The notes under the pieces are model-generated. The model did not search any database, was not told where the DNA came from, and worked only from the letters and a program-made list of their open reading frames with translations. From an uncultured Eubacteriales bacterium (GTDB taxonomy: Bacteria; Bacillota; Clostridia; Oscillospirales; CAG-272), in NCBI GenBank assembly GCA_910586545.1, contig CAJUIQ010000006.1, positions 1 through 59,202 on the forward strand: a stretch of DNA of 59,202 bases, in the 5' to 3' direction. This document shows positions 1-8,109 of the stretch, in pieces; position 1 is the stretch's first letter, and each line of letters starts with the position of its first letter. The translations under genes and the position numbers were made by a program.

Positions 1-427
1 ATAAATAAGGAAATCCAGGCAAAAAACCAATCATATTGATCGGATACTCCCGACTGATATGTCGCCGAACCACCTCACGTGGATCCAAACCAGTTCGCTG
101 CGCAATATAATCCAAATCCATACCATACAATCCACCGTAGCAAACAGGAAGGTAAAACCGCCGAGCAGTTTTATCATTCACTGCTATATGGCTGCGGCGC
201 ATACAGTTGGATATAAATCGCTTTACTGCTTTATAAGAAATGGTGAGGGGATCAAAGCATACCGTCACAGAACGATATGTAGGAATAATCTCACAAATTC
301 CTGCCATATCCCGCCGTCTGAGTTCTCCGGCCAGTTCCACCGCTGCTTTCCCCGCACGCGGCTCCATCTCTCTGGAAAACTCCACAGTAACGGCACAGTC
401 ACCACAGGCAAGCAGCTTATATCTCAT
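1..427 (-). CDS. pxpB: 5-oxoprolinase subunit B (PxpB/KipI family), 3' end outside window
   Basis: Partial gene; at least 142 residues are visible, from an ATG at 427 preceded by a G-rich ribosome site, and the gene runs off the left edge. The visible end reads IGFLPGFPYL, which is the family signature of PxpB/KipI and allophanate-hydrolase subunit 1 proteins. With PxpA and PxpC, PxpB forms the cytosolic ATP-dependent 5-oxoprolinase that opens 5-oxoproline to glutamate. It lies 19 bp downstream of a D-glutamate cyclase-like gene, which fits a 5-oxoproline route. The pxpC and pxpA partners would be expected further left, outside the window. Confidence 0.85.
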   Translation of the reverse strand, partial: MRYKLLACGDCAVTVEFSREMEPRAGKAAVELAGELRRRDMAGICEIIPTYRSVTVCFDPLTISYKAVKRFISNCMRRSHIAVNDKTARRFYLPVCYGGLYGMDLDYIAQRTGLDPREVVRRHISREYPINMIGFLPGFPYL

Positions 428-446
428 ACAAAAGCCCCCTTATTTC

Positions 447-1511
447 TTATGCAAAAAAGCCCTTTTCAATGGTTTTTTCAAACCAAGTACTACAGGTTTC
501 CCGCAGACGCAGTGTATATTCTACACAACCTCGCATCGCTTCTACAATTGCGCAGGTCATTTCAATCCCAATCCCGTCAATAGCCGGAATAGACCATCCG
601 TACATATCGATTACACCGCATTCTGCCGCTTTACGCATAGCGCGCTCCTGCATCGCCCCGTCATGAAACAATTCAAGATTTTTCTTTAGATACGCAATGG
701 CAGCCATAAAGCCATAGCATCCCCAATCTGAAACGGTAGCGGTAATCACGTTATCTGTTTTCGTCTTTGCCAAAATTCCATTATCACAGCCACATGAGCA
801 TGCACCCACTCCGGCATAAGGAATATATTTTTGAATATGCTCTGCAATAGCGCCCATACCAATTTCATTGCCCAAATCCCCGATTGCAATATTTAGCACG
901 CCTGCCTTGTACAGTTTTTCCCACAGGATGTCTGTTTTGGCCTCCAAATCTGTTACCGATTTCCCGATAGCATTATGGTACACACCTTGGGCATTTGCCC
1001 CAGGCGCTTCTATAGAAATGACCGCCCTAGGCATACCGGTAGTATCGATGAGTGTGTCTGAAAAATTTTCAGCGGCTGTTGCGTCTTTTGGGAAAGCCAC
1101 AGCAGACATTGTTAAAGGAATAGAAAACAGGTCCGCCAAATCGGTCATATGGAATCCTAATATAGAGGCCAGCCCTTCCACTGCAGGCATACATTCATCC
1201 GGGCAAATGATTACAGGGCGCACACCAAACCCTTGGATTAGACAACGTGCCAGCAGCATCGTGCTGATAATTCCATCTGTTTCCGCCTTATTATAAGGAC
1301 GCAGAACAAATCCGCTGATCAGATACACAACATCATCCTGCCGCAATGCAGTACACAATTTTTTCGCTGCGTTCATCGTCAGTGCCTCACCTTGATATGC
1401 CCGAGCGCCCCGATAAAGTATTTTACACACGCCATATCCTCGGGGATCCAGATTTGCCAAGTCGTCCAGACTGCTCCCCAAATTTTCCAGCGTAAGTTCT
1501 TCCTGCGTCAT
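447..1511 (-). CDS. D-glutamate cyclase-like protein (DUF4392)
   Basis: 354 residues. The protein resembles the DUF4392 / D-glutamate cyclase C-terminal family, whose animal member DGLUCY converts D-glutamate to 5-oxo-D-proline. Visible features are a Gly/Asp-rich IGDLGNEIGMGAI segment at about 215-227 and a cysteine-rich GACSCGCDNG segment at about 242-251; I use these as family resemblance, not as proven catalytic residues. There is no signal peptide, so it is probably cytosolic. The start has a GAGAGG ribosome site. It sits between a D-amino acid transaminase (25 bp upstream) and PxpB (19 bp downstream), all in one direction. That context supports a D-glutamate to 5-oxoproline function, but the substrate is inferred. 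Confidence 0.75.
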   Translation of the reverse strand: MTQEELTLENLGSSLDDLANLDPRGYGVCKILYRGARAYQGEALTMNAAKKLCTALRQDDVVYLISGFVLRPYNKAETDGIISTMLLARCLIQGFGVRPVIICPDECMPAVEGLASILGFHMTDLADLFSIPLTMSAVAFPKDATAAENFSDTLIDTTGMPRAVISIEAPGANAQGVYHNAIGKSVTDLEAKTDILWEKLYKAGVLNIAIGDLGNEIGMGAIAEHIQKYIPYAGVGACSCGCDNGILAKTKTDNVITATVSDWGCYGFMAAIAYLKKNLELFHDGAMQERAMRKAAECGVIDMYGWSIPAIDGIGIEMTCAIVEAMRGCVEYTLRLRETCSTWFEKTIEKGFFA

Positions 1512-1536
1512 TTTTCGCGTTCCTCTCTATACCAAA

Positions 1537-2379
1537 TTATCCGTTTGTTGCCTGAAGCCAGTCGGCCATTAAATCCCGCCGAAGGATTTCCAGAAGCTGC
1601 GGTGCGCGGCCGCCAACCGGCGTTCCGTCAATCGTCGCCGCAGATAGGCAGAAAGAACCGGAGCTAGAAACAATCACTTCGTCCGCATCCATCATTTCCC
1701 GCACTGTAAACGGCGTCTCATCCACAGGAATGTTATTTTTCTTACAGGTTTTAATCAAATTCGCCCGTGCGATTCCAGGCAGGATCAGATTATCTGTAGG
1801 TGCAGTGCGGAACACACCATCTTTTAAAATATGTACATTGGAATGCGCGCATTCCGTAACGCGCTCCCCACGATGAAATACACACTCCTTGCAGTCAGCA
1901 TCCTCTGTAGTCTTTGCGGCCAATACATTCGGAATCAAATTCAAAGTCTTTACATTGCAGTGGAAAAAGCGAGTGTCCTCTGCTGTGATAAGATGGATTG
2001 GCTTGCTGTTATCTGTAATCTTAGCCGGCGTGAGCATAATCCAAATATTCGCCTTCATGTCATCGCTATAGTAATGCCGGCGGATCCCCCCGCCGCGAGT
2101 AGCCTGCCAATAGACAAACAACTCCCCATCGTCAACCTTTCGAACCATTTCAGACAGCAATTGTTTCATTTCTTCTTTTGTCTGGGAAATATGTATATTT
2201 AAAATTGCTGCACTGTTGTAAAACCGGTCTATATGTTCATCCAAATTATAAATAATATGGTTTCTGGAATAAGTAGCATCATATACGCCGTCTCCAAAAT
2301 AACACGCCCTATCCAGCATAGGAACGGACATTTCCTCCAGTTCACCGTATTTTCCATTGTAATATCCAAGCGTTTTCAT
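1537..2379 (-). CDS. dat: D-amino acid transaminase (fold type IV PLP enzyme)
   Basis: 280 residues, the usual length for the class IV transaminase family. The segment NVKTLNLIPN places the PLP lysine at about K144, and RGGGIRRHYY lies in the substrate-binding region. The family interconverts D-alanine/2-oxoglutarate and D-glutamate/pyruvate for cell-wall precursors; branched-chain transaminases share the fold, but the RxH pattern near 99-102 and the downstream D-glutamate genes favour the D-amino acid enzyme. It is the first gene of a three-gene unit with the D-glutamate cyclase-like gene and pxpB. A good promoter lies about 100 bp upstream. Confidence 0.82.
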   Translation of the reverse strand: MKTLGYYNGKYGELEEMSVPMLDRACYFGDGVYDATYSRNHIIYNLDEHIDRFYNSAAILNIHISQTKEEMKQLLSEMVRKVDDGELFVYWQATRGGGIRRHYYSDDMKANIWIMLTPAKITDNSKPIHLITAEDTRFFHCNVKTLNLIPNVLAAKTTEDADCKECVFHRGERVTECAHSNVHILKDGVFRTAPTDNLILPGIARANLIKTCKKNNIPVDETPFTVREMMDADEVIVSSSGSFCLSAATIDGTPVGGRAPQLLEILRRDLMADWLQATNG

Positions 2380-2470
2380 AATTTAATTACCATACCTTTC
2401 TTGACCTTTGTGGCAAGTCTTGTCACGCGGAATGCGGCATAACTGCCCTGCAAAAATATGCAGCAAACCT

Positions 2471-2499
2471 ATTTTAGTCCCTTTGTAGAAAAATGTAAA
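2471..2499 (-). promoter_or_regulatory. Sigma-A-type promoter for the dat operon
   Basis: On the minus strand TTTACA (2494-2499) is followed after 17 bp by TAAAAT (2471-2476). It lies about 95 bp upstream of the dat start codon and just beyond the terminator of the neighbouring lipoprotein gene. Confidence 0.6.
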
Positions 2500-2555
2500 G
2501 AGGTTTTTAAAAAAAGTTTACCACAATATATATTGGCCAAAGACTTTCAAAAACA

Positions 2556-2584
2556 AAAAAAGAGAGGATATCCTCTCTTTTTAC
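2556..2584 (-). terminator. Rho-independent terminator of the lipoprotein gene
   Basis: A near-perfect hairpin with AGAGAGGA/TCCTCTCT arms flanked by A and T tracts. It follows the minus-strand lipoprotein gene and separates it from the dat promoter. Confidence 0.75.
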
Positions 2585-2644
2585 CATAAACAATAAAAAT
2601 GCAGTGGGCACATCCATAAGCTTTTTACGGATGTAGTCGTTATA

Positions 2645-3448
2645 TTATTTAGATAACGTATACGTTCCGGCATATAGCAGAGGGCGATGGTCATCATCCT
2701 GCCCGGAAACCACTACACTTCCAGATCCGTCTCCTACGGAGACAAGCATCACGGTTTCCCTGTCTCCTTCAAATATAGCAGAATGCAAAATCTCGTCTGT
2801 TTTCTTTGTTACCTGTAGAAGCGGTTCCCCATATGTACTACAAATTTCGACTCTAATATAGTTCTCTGTATATTCAATTCCCATACGATAACCCGCACAG
2901 GTATACACCCCCGCCGCTATACCGGCATTTGCAAGCACTTCTTCTGTTTCCCAATATTCCTCGTCATAATAAACATAATTGCCCGAAATAGTCGTTTTTT
3001 CTTCCTCTCCAACAAAAAGCTGTGTCTGCAGTACGCGGCCGTCCTCCGAAGGAGCTACAACAAGTCGCATGCGAGAATCATCATGATCCGCAACAGTAAA
3101 CGTTTCGTTCCAATCGTTGCTTTCACGGGTAACTCCACTAAACATACGAAGCCCATATTGAGGAGTATAAATAATAATGTAGTAGCCGTCTTCCGGATAT
3201 GCTCCGATGCTGGTCAATTCCATAGTGTACTGTCCGTTACTGTAACGCCCCTCCAGCAGAAACGGAACAAATTCTGTAGAAACTGCCTCTGTATCACTGT
3301 TTTTTTCTGTCGTCTCCGGTATATGCCGCCCTGCTGTTTCTTCCTCCCATGCAACCGCTTCCATCCCTGTCACTTGATATACCCAAGTGCAGGACGACAA
3401 AACTACGCTCAGGATCGTCGGAAGAATTATTGCACACAGTTTCTTCAT
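2645..3448 (-). CDS. Predicted lipoprotein, function unknown
   Basis: 267 residues. The N-terminus is a lipoprotein signal: MKK, a hydrophobic run, then the lipobox LSSC with the cysteine at about residue 20. After an acidic, Ser/Thr-rich linker to about residue 60 comes a beta-rich region with repeated GRYSNGQYTMEL / GVYTCAGYRMGIEY-like strands, suggesting two related extracellular beta domains. I recognise no enzyme motif. It stands alone between terminators upstream of dat and downstream of potD, and is anchored to the outer face of the membrane if the lipobox is used. Confidence 0.75.
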   Translation of the reverse strand: MKKLCAIILPTILSVVLSSCTWVYQVTGMEAVAWEEETAGRHIPETTEKNSDTEAVSTEFVPFLLEGRYSNGQYTMELTSIGAYPEDGYYIIIYTPQYGLRMFSGVTRESNDWNETFTVADHDDSRMRLVVAPSEDGRVLQTQLFVGEEEKTTISGNYVYYDEEYWETEEVLANAGIAAGVYTCAGYRMGIEYTENYIRVEICSTYGEPLLQVTKKTDEILHSAIFEGDRETVMLVSVGDGSGSVVVSGQDDDHRPLLYAGTYTLSK

Positions 3449-3564
3449 TCCCTGACCTACAACTTTCTTATACTTGCAAATACCCTCTTTGTCGGTTATT
3501 GTAACATAGTAACATTTTCTCTGCTACATCGATACATTGAACAGTTTGTAAACGATTTGAAAAT

Positions 3565-3596
3565 AAAAAAGGACGCGACGCGTCCTTTTTTATTTT
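3565..3596 (-). terminator. Rho-independent terminator of potABCD
   Basis: GGACGC/GCGTCC arms with a 3-nt loop, flanked by A and T runs, directly after the potD stop codon. Confidence 0.75.
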
Positions 3597-4703
3597 TTAC
3601 GAATTGAGTACATCTACCCAAAGCGTTTCGTAATATTCTACTGTTTTTGCGTCCATATCGTGGAACCACTGCACCTTTGGCATATCTTCCTCAGAAGGAT
3701 ATAGAATTTCGTTATCTTTATAAGTATACTCCTCGTGGGAAACCACTTCCGTATTGGGAGAAGCATAACAAAGTGCCTCTGCGTTTGCAAGCGCAATTTC
3801 CGGCTCCATCAAAAAGTTCATATACAATACTGCCGCATCATAGTTTTGGCATCCTTTTGGAACACATACAGAATCGCAAAAAATGTTTACCCCCTCTTTA
3901 GGGTACGCAAAAGCCAAATCCGGATTATTTTCCTGCATAAGCAGATAATCCCCCGCATAGTAAGGAGCCATAGCGGCATTACCGCCCTCCATCTTGTTGA
4001 ACACTTCATCCATGACCCGCGCCTGCAGCACCGGACTCTGCTCTTTCAAAAGCGCGGCGGCGGCGTCCCAGTCGGCAGGATTGGTAGTATTTAAATCCTG
4101 GCCCAAAATTAACTGCGCTAGAGCAAAGGCGTCTCTGGGATTGTTAAAAGTTAGAATATTGCCGCTGTACGTTTCGTCCCACAGCGCTTTCCAACTGTCA
4201 ATCGTGCCGTCTACCATCGTTGTATTATAAATGAGCCCAACCATTCCTACATTATACGGAACAGAATATGCGTTGTCCGGGTCAAAATACAAATTTTTAT
4301 ATTGCTCGTCGATAAACTGATAGTTGGAAAGTTTCTCCACATCTACCTGCTCCAGACGCTCCTCACGGATCAGCCGCTCAATCATGTAATCAGAAGGGAT
4401 GATTATATCATAATAGTTCGCACCGGACACCAGATCGGAATACATCGTTTCATTGTCGTCATAGGTGCTGTATACTACTTTTATACCGGTCAGCTTTTCA
4501 AAAGCTGCATTTACATCCAGCGAGCCTTCTGCTCCGTCGGATATATATTCTCCCCAGTTGTAGACCTTCAAAGTAGTACCTGCCAAATCCTTAGTATATT
4601 CCCCACGTAGAAGGGAGGCATCCACTGTGTCGTTGCGTTCTCCACAGGAAACGACAGACAAAAGCATAACGAGAAGGATGAGAATAGAGAATATTTTTTT
4701 CAT
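3597..4703 (-). CDS. potD: Spermidine/putrescine ABC transporter substrate-binding lipoprotein PotD
   Basis: 368 residues. A lipoprotein signal ends in SVVSC (Cys about 20). The mature start contains LKVYNWGEYI, the hallmark of PotD/PotF-type polyamine-binding proteins, followed by the periplasmic-binding-protein type II fold (IIIPSDYMIERL, YSVPYNVGMVGLIYN). It binds extracellular polyamines and delivers them to PotBC. It is the last gene of potA-potB-potC-potD, 23 bp after potC, and is followed at once by a terminator. Confidence 0.93.
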   Translation of the reverse strand: MKKIFSILILLVMLLSVVSCGERNDTVDASLLRGEYTKDLAGTTLKVYNWGEYISDGAEGSLDVNAAFEKLTGIKVVYSTYDDNETMYSDLVSGANYYDIIIPSDYMIERLIREERLEQVDVEKLSNYQFIDEQYKNLYFDPDNAYSVPYNVGMVGLIYNTTMVDGTIDSWKALWDETYSGNILTFNNPRDAFALAQLILGQDLNTTNPADWDAAAALLKEQSPVLQARVMDEVFNKMEGGNAAMAPYYAGDYLLMQENNPDLAFAYPKEGVNIFCDSVCVPKGCQNYDAAVLYMNFLMEPEIALANAEALCYASPNTEVVSHEEYTYKDNEILYPSEEDMPKVQWFHDMDAKTVEYYETLWVDVLNS

Positions 4704-4726
4704 TCATACTACCTTTCTATATAAGT

Positions 4727-5545
4727 TTATTTTTTACCAATTACAGAAATCCGCGACACTTTTTTTGCCTGCCGGATTTGAGATAAATTCATAATCAGCA
4801 GCAGAACCAATACAGAGAGAAAAATACAGGAACACACAGCATACATCTCCGGAGTGACCCGCTTTTTCGTCATAGTGTAAATCAGTAGCGGAAGTGTTGT
4901 AAAACTGCCGCTGGTATAATGGCTGATCACGAAATCGTCAATAGACAGCGTAAATGCCATCAGCGCTCCGGACACCACCCCCGAAGAGATAGACGGAAGT
5001 ACTACCCGAAAGAACGCCTGCACCGGCGTACTTCCAAGATCCTGCGCCGCTTCAGCCAAATGTGGATCCGTTTGCATCAACTTAGGCAGCACGTTCAGCA
5101 CCACATAAGGCAGACTGAACGTTACATGGGCAATCAAAATCGTAAAAAATCCAAGGGATTCTACAGCCCCAAGCATCCTTCCCACAAAAGCAAACAACAA
5201 CATTAAAGAAACGCCCGTTACGATATCCGGGTTCATCATAGGAACATTAGAAACAGACAAGACCCCGGTTTTAAACCACTTGTTTCGCATACCGAAAATG
5301 CCCACTGCAGCAAGGGTTCCCAGTATCGTCGCAATGACAGTAGACACCACAGCTAAAAGCAAGGTATTTTTCAAAGCATCCATAGCGGCGCTGTCCCGGA
5401 GCATTTCTTCGTACCAATGAAGGGAAAATCCGGTAAAGGTAGCGGTACTGTTGGACGCATTAAAAGAGAAAAATACCATCACCAAAAGCGGAAGATACAT
5501 GATAGCAAAAATCACGCCCATATAAATCTTTCCGAAAACCTTCAC
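4727..5545 (-). CDS. potC: Spermidine/putrescine ABC transporter permease PotC
   Basis: 272 residues with about six membrane segments. The EAA loop (EAAQDLGSTPVQAFFRVVLP, about 164-183) that contacts the ATPase is intact. The start overlaps the potB stop by 4 bp (ATGA), implying translational coupling. It forms the inner-membrane channel with PotB. Confidence 0.93.
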   Translation of the reverse strand: MKVFGKIYMGVIFAIMYLPLLVMVFFSFNASNSTATFTGFSLHWYEEMLRDSAAMDALKNTLLLAVVSTVIATILGTLAAVGIFGMRNKWFKTGVLSVSNVPMMNPDIVTGVSLMLLFAFVGRMLGAVESLGFFTILIAHVTFSLPYVVLNVLPKLMQTDPHLAEAAQDLGSTPVQAFFRVVLPSISSGVVSGALMAFTLSIDDFVISHYTSGSFTTLPLLIYTMTKKRVTPEMYAVCSCIFLSVLVLLLIMNLSQIRQAKKVSRISVIGKK

Positions 5546-6405
5546 AGCATGATCCCTCCTTCCTCATCTGAGAAACGATTCATAATCATGATGCAAATTA
5601 AAATCACCACCATTAAAACCAGCGACAGCATAGCCCCAAGATTTCGAGTAGACACTCTGTTCACCAGAGACTCGATCACATCTCCGATCATGTTCACGCT
5701 GGTTCCCCCCAACTTTTGTGAGATGTAGAAGGTACTCACTGAAGGAACAAAAACCATTGTAATTCCCGATATAATTCCCGGCATGCTTAAAGGCAGAATG
5801 ATCCGCCGGAACCGTGACGGACCGCCGGATCCCAGATCCGCCGCCGCCTCCAAAAGAGCAGGATCAATTTTGGAAAGCACAGAATACAGCGGCAGCACCA
5901 TATAAGGGAAATAATTATACACCATCCCAAAAACCACCGCGCCGGGTGTATTGATCATCTGAATCTTTTCCAGTCCCATGGCGGCCAACAGATTGTTGAC
6001 AATTCCGTTTGTCTCGATAATATTCATTATGGAATAGGTTAAAATCAACAAATTCATCCACATAGGCAGCATCACCAGCATCATCATTACCCGCTGAGTC
6101 GCCGCCGAACGCTTTGTCATAAAATAGGCGAACGGGTATGCCAGTATCAACGTCACCGCCGTAGCAATCAGCGCATAGATAAACGAATCGATAATATTCT
6201 CCCGATAGACGCTCAGCTTCTCGAAATTTTCCAGCGTAAAAGCCCCGGATGCATCGGTAAAGGCATATGCCGCCACGATAAACATGGGAACGATGACGAA
6301 GAGACACAGCCAAATTAGATACGGAAAATTCAAAAGAAGGGATACCCCCTTTTTCCTAGTCCTGTTTTTACGTTCCCGCACGCCGCGCATCTTTGCATCA
6401 GTCAT
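5542..6405 (-). CDS. potB: Spermidine/putrescine ABC transporter permease PotB
   Basis: 287 residues from an ATG at 6405, chosen over a further upstream in-frame ATG because GGAGGAAG sits just before it and the start overlaps the potA stop by 8 bp. A basic N-terminus precedes about six membrane segments and the EAA motif (LLEAAADLGSGGPSRFRRII). Partner of PotC. Confidence 0.92.
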   Translation of the reverse strand: MTDAKMRGVRERKNRTRKKGVSLLLNFPYLIWLCLFVIVPMFIVAAYAFTDASGAFTLENFEKLSVYRENIIDSFIYALIATAVTLILAYPFAYFMTKRSAATQRVMMMLVMLPMWMNLLILTYSIMNIIETNGIVNNLLAAMGLEKIQMINTPGAVVFGMVYNYFPYMVLPLYSVLSKIDPALLEAAADLGSGGPSRFRRIILPLSMPGIISGITMVFVPSVSTFYISQKLGGTSVNMIGDVIESLVNRVSTRNLGAMLSLVLMVVILICIMIMNRFSDEEGGIML

Positions 6406-7528
6406 CTTCCACTTCCTCCGGAATCTGATTGATTTCTTCCATCTCATCTGAGAACGTGCTGTAGTCTCCGTATCGGCCGGAGTATTCCGACTTCTTCATG
6501 ATGTGTATGGCATCCGGTTCAATAGAAAGCCCTACCGTCTCCCCCTCGCCGCAATAGTCGGTAGTCTGGATCATCCATTTAAAACCGCGAATATCTACAA
6601 TGATTTCGTAGTGCACTCCAAGAAAGGTTACAGAGGCAACGGTCCCTGTAAGCATTCCCTGCTCCGGCGCCACAATATCCACATCCTCCGGGCGGATCAC
6701 CACATCTACCGCCTCGCCCGTTGCAAATCCCGCGTCCAGACAGTCAAAGGTGTGGCCGGCAAAGGTCGCCTTATAATCGGCAGGCATAACGCCGTCTAAT
6801 ATATTAGACTCTCCGATAAAATCCGCCACAAAAGCGTTGACCGGCTCATTATAGATATCTGTCGGCGTGCCCACCTGCTGGATCCGTCCGCCATCCATCA
6901 CCACCACCGTATCAGACATGGACAGCGCTTCTTCCTGATCGTGGGTGACAAAAATAAAGGTAATTCCAAGCTGTTTTTGAATATTCTTCAGTTCCCGCTG
7001 CATGTCCTTGCGCAATTTCAGATCCAGCGCCGCAAGGGGCTCATCCAGCAGAAGCACCTTCGGTCGGTTGATTACCGCCCGGGCCACCGCAACACGCTGT
7101 TGCTGCCCGCCGGAAAGCTTCGTGATCTTCCGGTGCTCCAACCCCTCCAGATTCACTAGACGCAGCATCTCGTGCACCCGTTCATGAATTTCCGCTTTCG
7201 GAACATTTTTTACCCGCAGCCCGTACGCCACGTTGTCAAACACATTGTAGTGCGGAAAAAGCGCGTAACGCTGAAAAATGGTGTTCACCTGACGTTTGTG
7301 AGGCGGAACACCATTGATACGCTCCGAGCCAAAAAAAACGTCCCCCTCGTCCGGTTCAATAAAACCTGCAATGATACGGAGCGTTGTGGTTTTGCCGCAG
7401 CCGGACGGCCCCAGCAATGTCACAAACTCCCCGTCACATATGGAAAGGGACAGTGCGTCCAGTACCTTTTGATCGTCAAAAGAAACGGACACGTCACGCA
7501 GCTCAATAAGCTTCTGATTTTGGTTCAA
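6398..7528 (-). CDS. potA: Spermidine/putrescine ABC transporter ATPase PotA
   Basis: 376 residues from a TTG at 7528. The open frame extends upstream, but a strong AAAGGGGG site lies 7 nt before this TTG and the family alignment (KLIELRDVSVSF) begins here. Walker A GPSGCGKTT is at about 40-48, the LSGGQQQR signature and VLLLDEPLAALD Walker B follow, and a C-terminal TOBE-like regulatory domain (VVIRPEDVDI) ends the protein. It powers polyamine import through PotBC and is the first gene of the operon. Confidence 0.92.
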   Translation of the reverse strand: MNQNQKLIELRDVSVSFDDQKVLDALSLSICDGEFVTLLGPSGCGKTTTLRIIAGFIEPDEGDVFFGSERINGVPPHKRQVNTIFQRYALFPHYNVFDNVAYGLRVKNVPKAEIHERVHEMLRLVNLEGLEHRKITKLSGGQQQRVAVARAVINRPKVLLLDEPLAALDLKLRKDMQRELKNIQKQLGITFIFVTHDQEEALSMSDTVVVMDGGRIQQVGTPTDIYNEPVNAFVADFIGESNILDGVMPADYKATFAGHTFDCLDAGFATGEAVDVVIRPEDVDIVAPEQGMLTGTVASVTFLGVHYEIIVDIRGFKWMIQTTDYCGEGETVGLSIEPDAIHIMKKSEYSGRYGDYSTFSDEMEEINQIPEEVEDD

Positions 7529-7866
7529 TTTTGCATCCCCCTTTGCGGCCAAGACCGCGTAAGCCGTATTACAGCTCTGCGCGAACTCACAAAGGCCTAA
7601 CCGCAGCCCCCGCAAAGAGTGTGTTACAAACCGCCTAACGGTCAGACGGCTGCAGCGTACGGTTTCTCAAGACATTCGGGTACAGTCTCCCATACCCAAG
7701 GCCGGCAGGCGGCCCATGCCAACGGTTTTTGTTCAAAACTGCCTTTGTGAACATCTGAACGCGGCGTGCCGCGTTTGCTCAGATATTTGAGGAGCGCCGT
7801 CAATACTTTGCCCTTGACGACGTTGTTAGCACAGATGCAAAAATCGTGCATTATGAAATTTTCAAC
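7529..7866 (-). promoter_or_regulatory. Long 5' leader of potABCD
   Basis: About 340 nt separate the predicted transcription start from the potA TTG. The stretch is GC-richer than its surroundings and contains several short inverted repeats and an open frame at 7642-7851. I cannot assign it to a known riboswitch class. A leader this long upstream of a polyamine transporter could hold a translational or attenuation control; this is inference. Confidence 0.4.
7642..7851 (-). CDS. Possible leader ORF or repeat-borne ORF, 69 aa
   Basis: An ATG at 7851 opens a 69-codon frame inside the potA leader. The product begins MHDFCICANNVVKGKVL and includes a basic LLKYLSKRGTPRS stretch and a Trp/Cys-rich tail. 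No ribosome site is visible, and composition differs from the AT-rich flanks. It may be a translated leader peptide, part of a dispersed repeat that carries this frame, or chance. I do not recognise a domain. Confidence 0.25.
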   Translation of the reverse strand: MHDFCICANNVVKGKVLTALLKYLSKRGTPRSDVHKGSFEQKPLAWAACRPWVWETVPECLEKPYAAAV

Positions 7867-7873
7867 AAGAAAT

Positions 7874-7901
7874 ATTATACAGATTATTTTCAAAAAGTCA
7901 A
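7874..7901 (-). promoter_or_regulatory. Sigma-A-type promoter for potABCD
   Basis: On the minus strand TTGACT (7896-7901), a 16-bp spacer, then TATAAT (7874-7879). This would start the transcript near 7867. Confidence 0.65.
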
Positions 7902-8078
7902 TGATTTTCTACATTGTTTTTCTATGAAAAAGTTTATTCAGAAAACTCCGCCAAATTTATAACTACATTTCTTTTATTTCTCCAAGAATTTACAAATCGC
8001 CATGAAACCTTTTCTACGTCCCTTTTTCTTCCCGCAAAACATAATATTCAGACGGTTGCATATCCAAAGAACGCTTCA

Positions 8079-8109
8079 CAAAAAGAGAGGGGCCATCCCC
8101 TCTCTTTTT
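8079..8109 (-). terminator. Rho-independent terminator after the GH39 gene
   Basis: AGAGAGGGG/CCCCTCTCT arms with A/T flanks, overlapping the stop codon of the GH39 gene. Confidence 0.75.

Noticed and set aside
59..689. Plus-strand open frames at the left edge
   Set aside because: They lie opposite PxpB and the D-glutamate cyclase-like gene, whose minus-strand translations carry family motifs.
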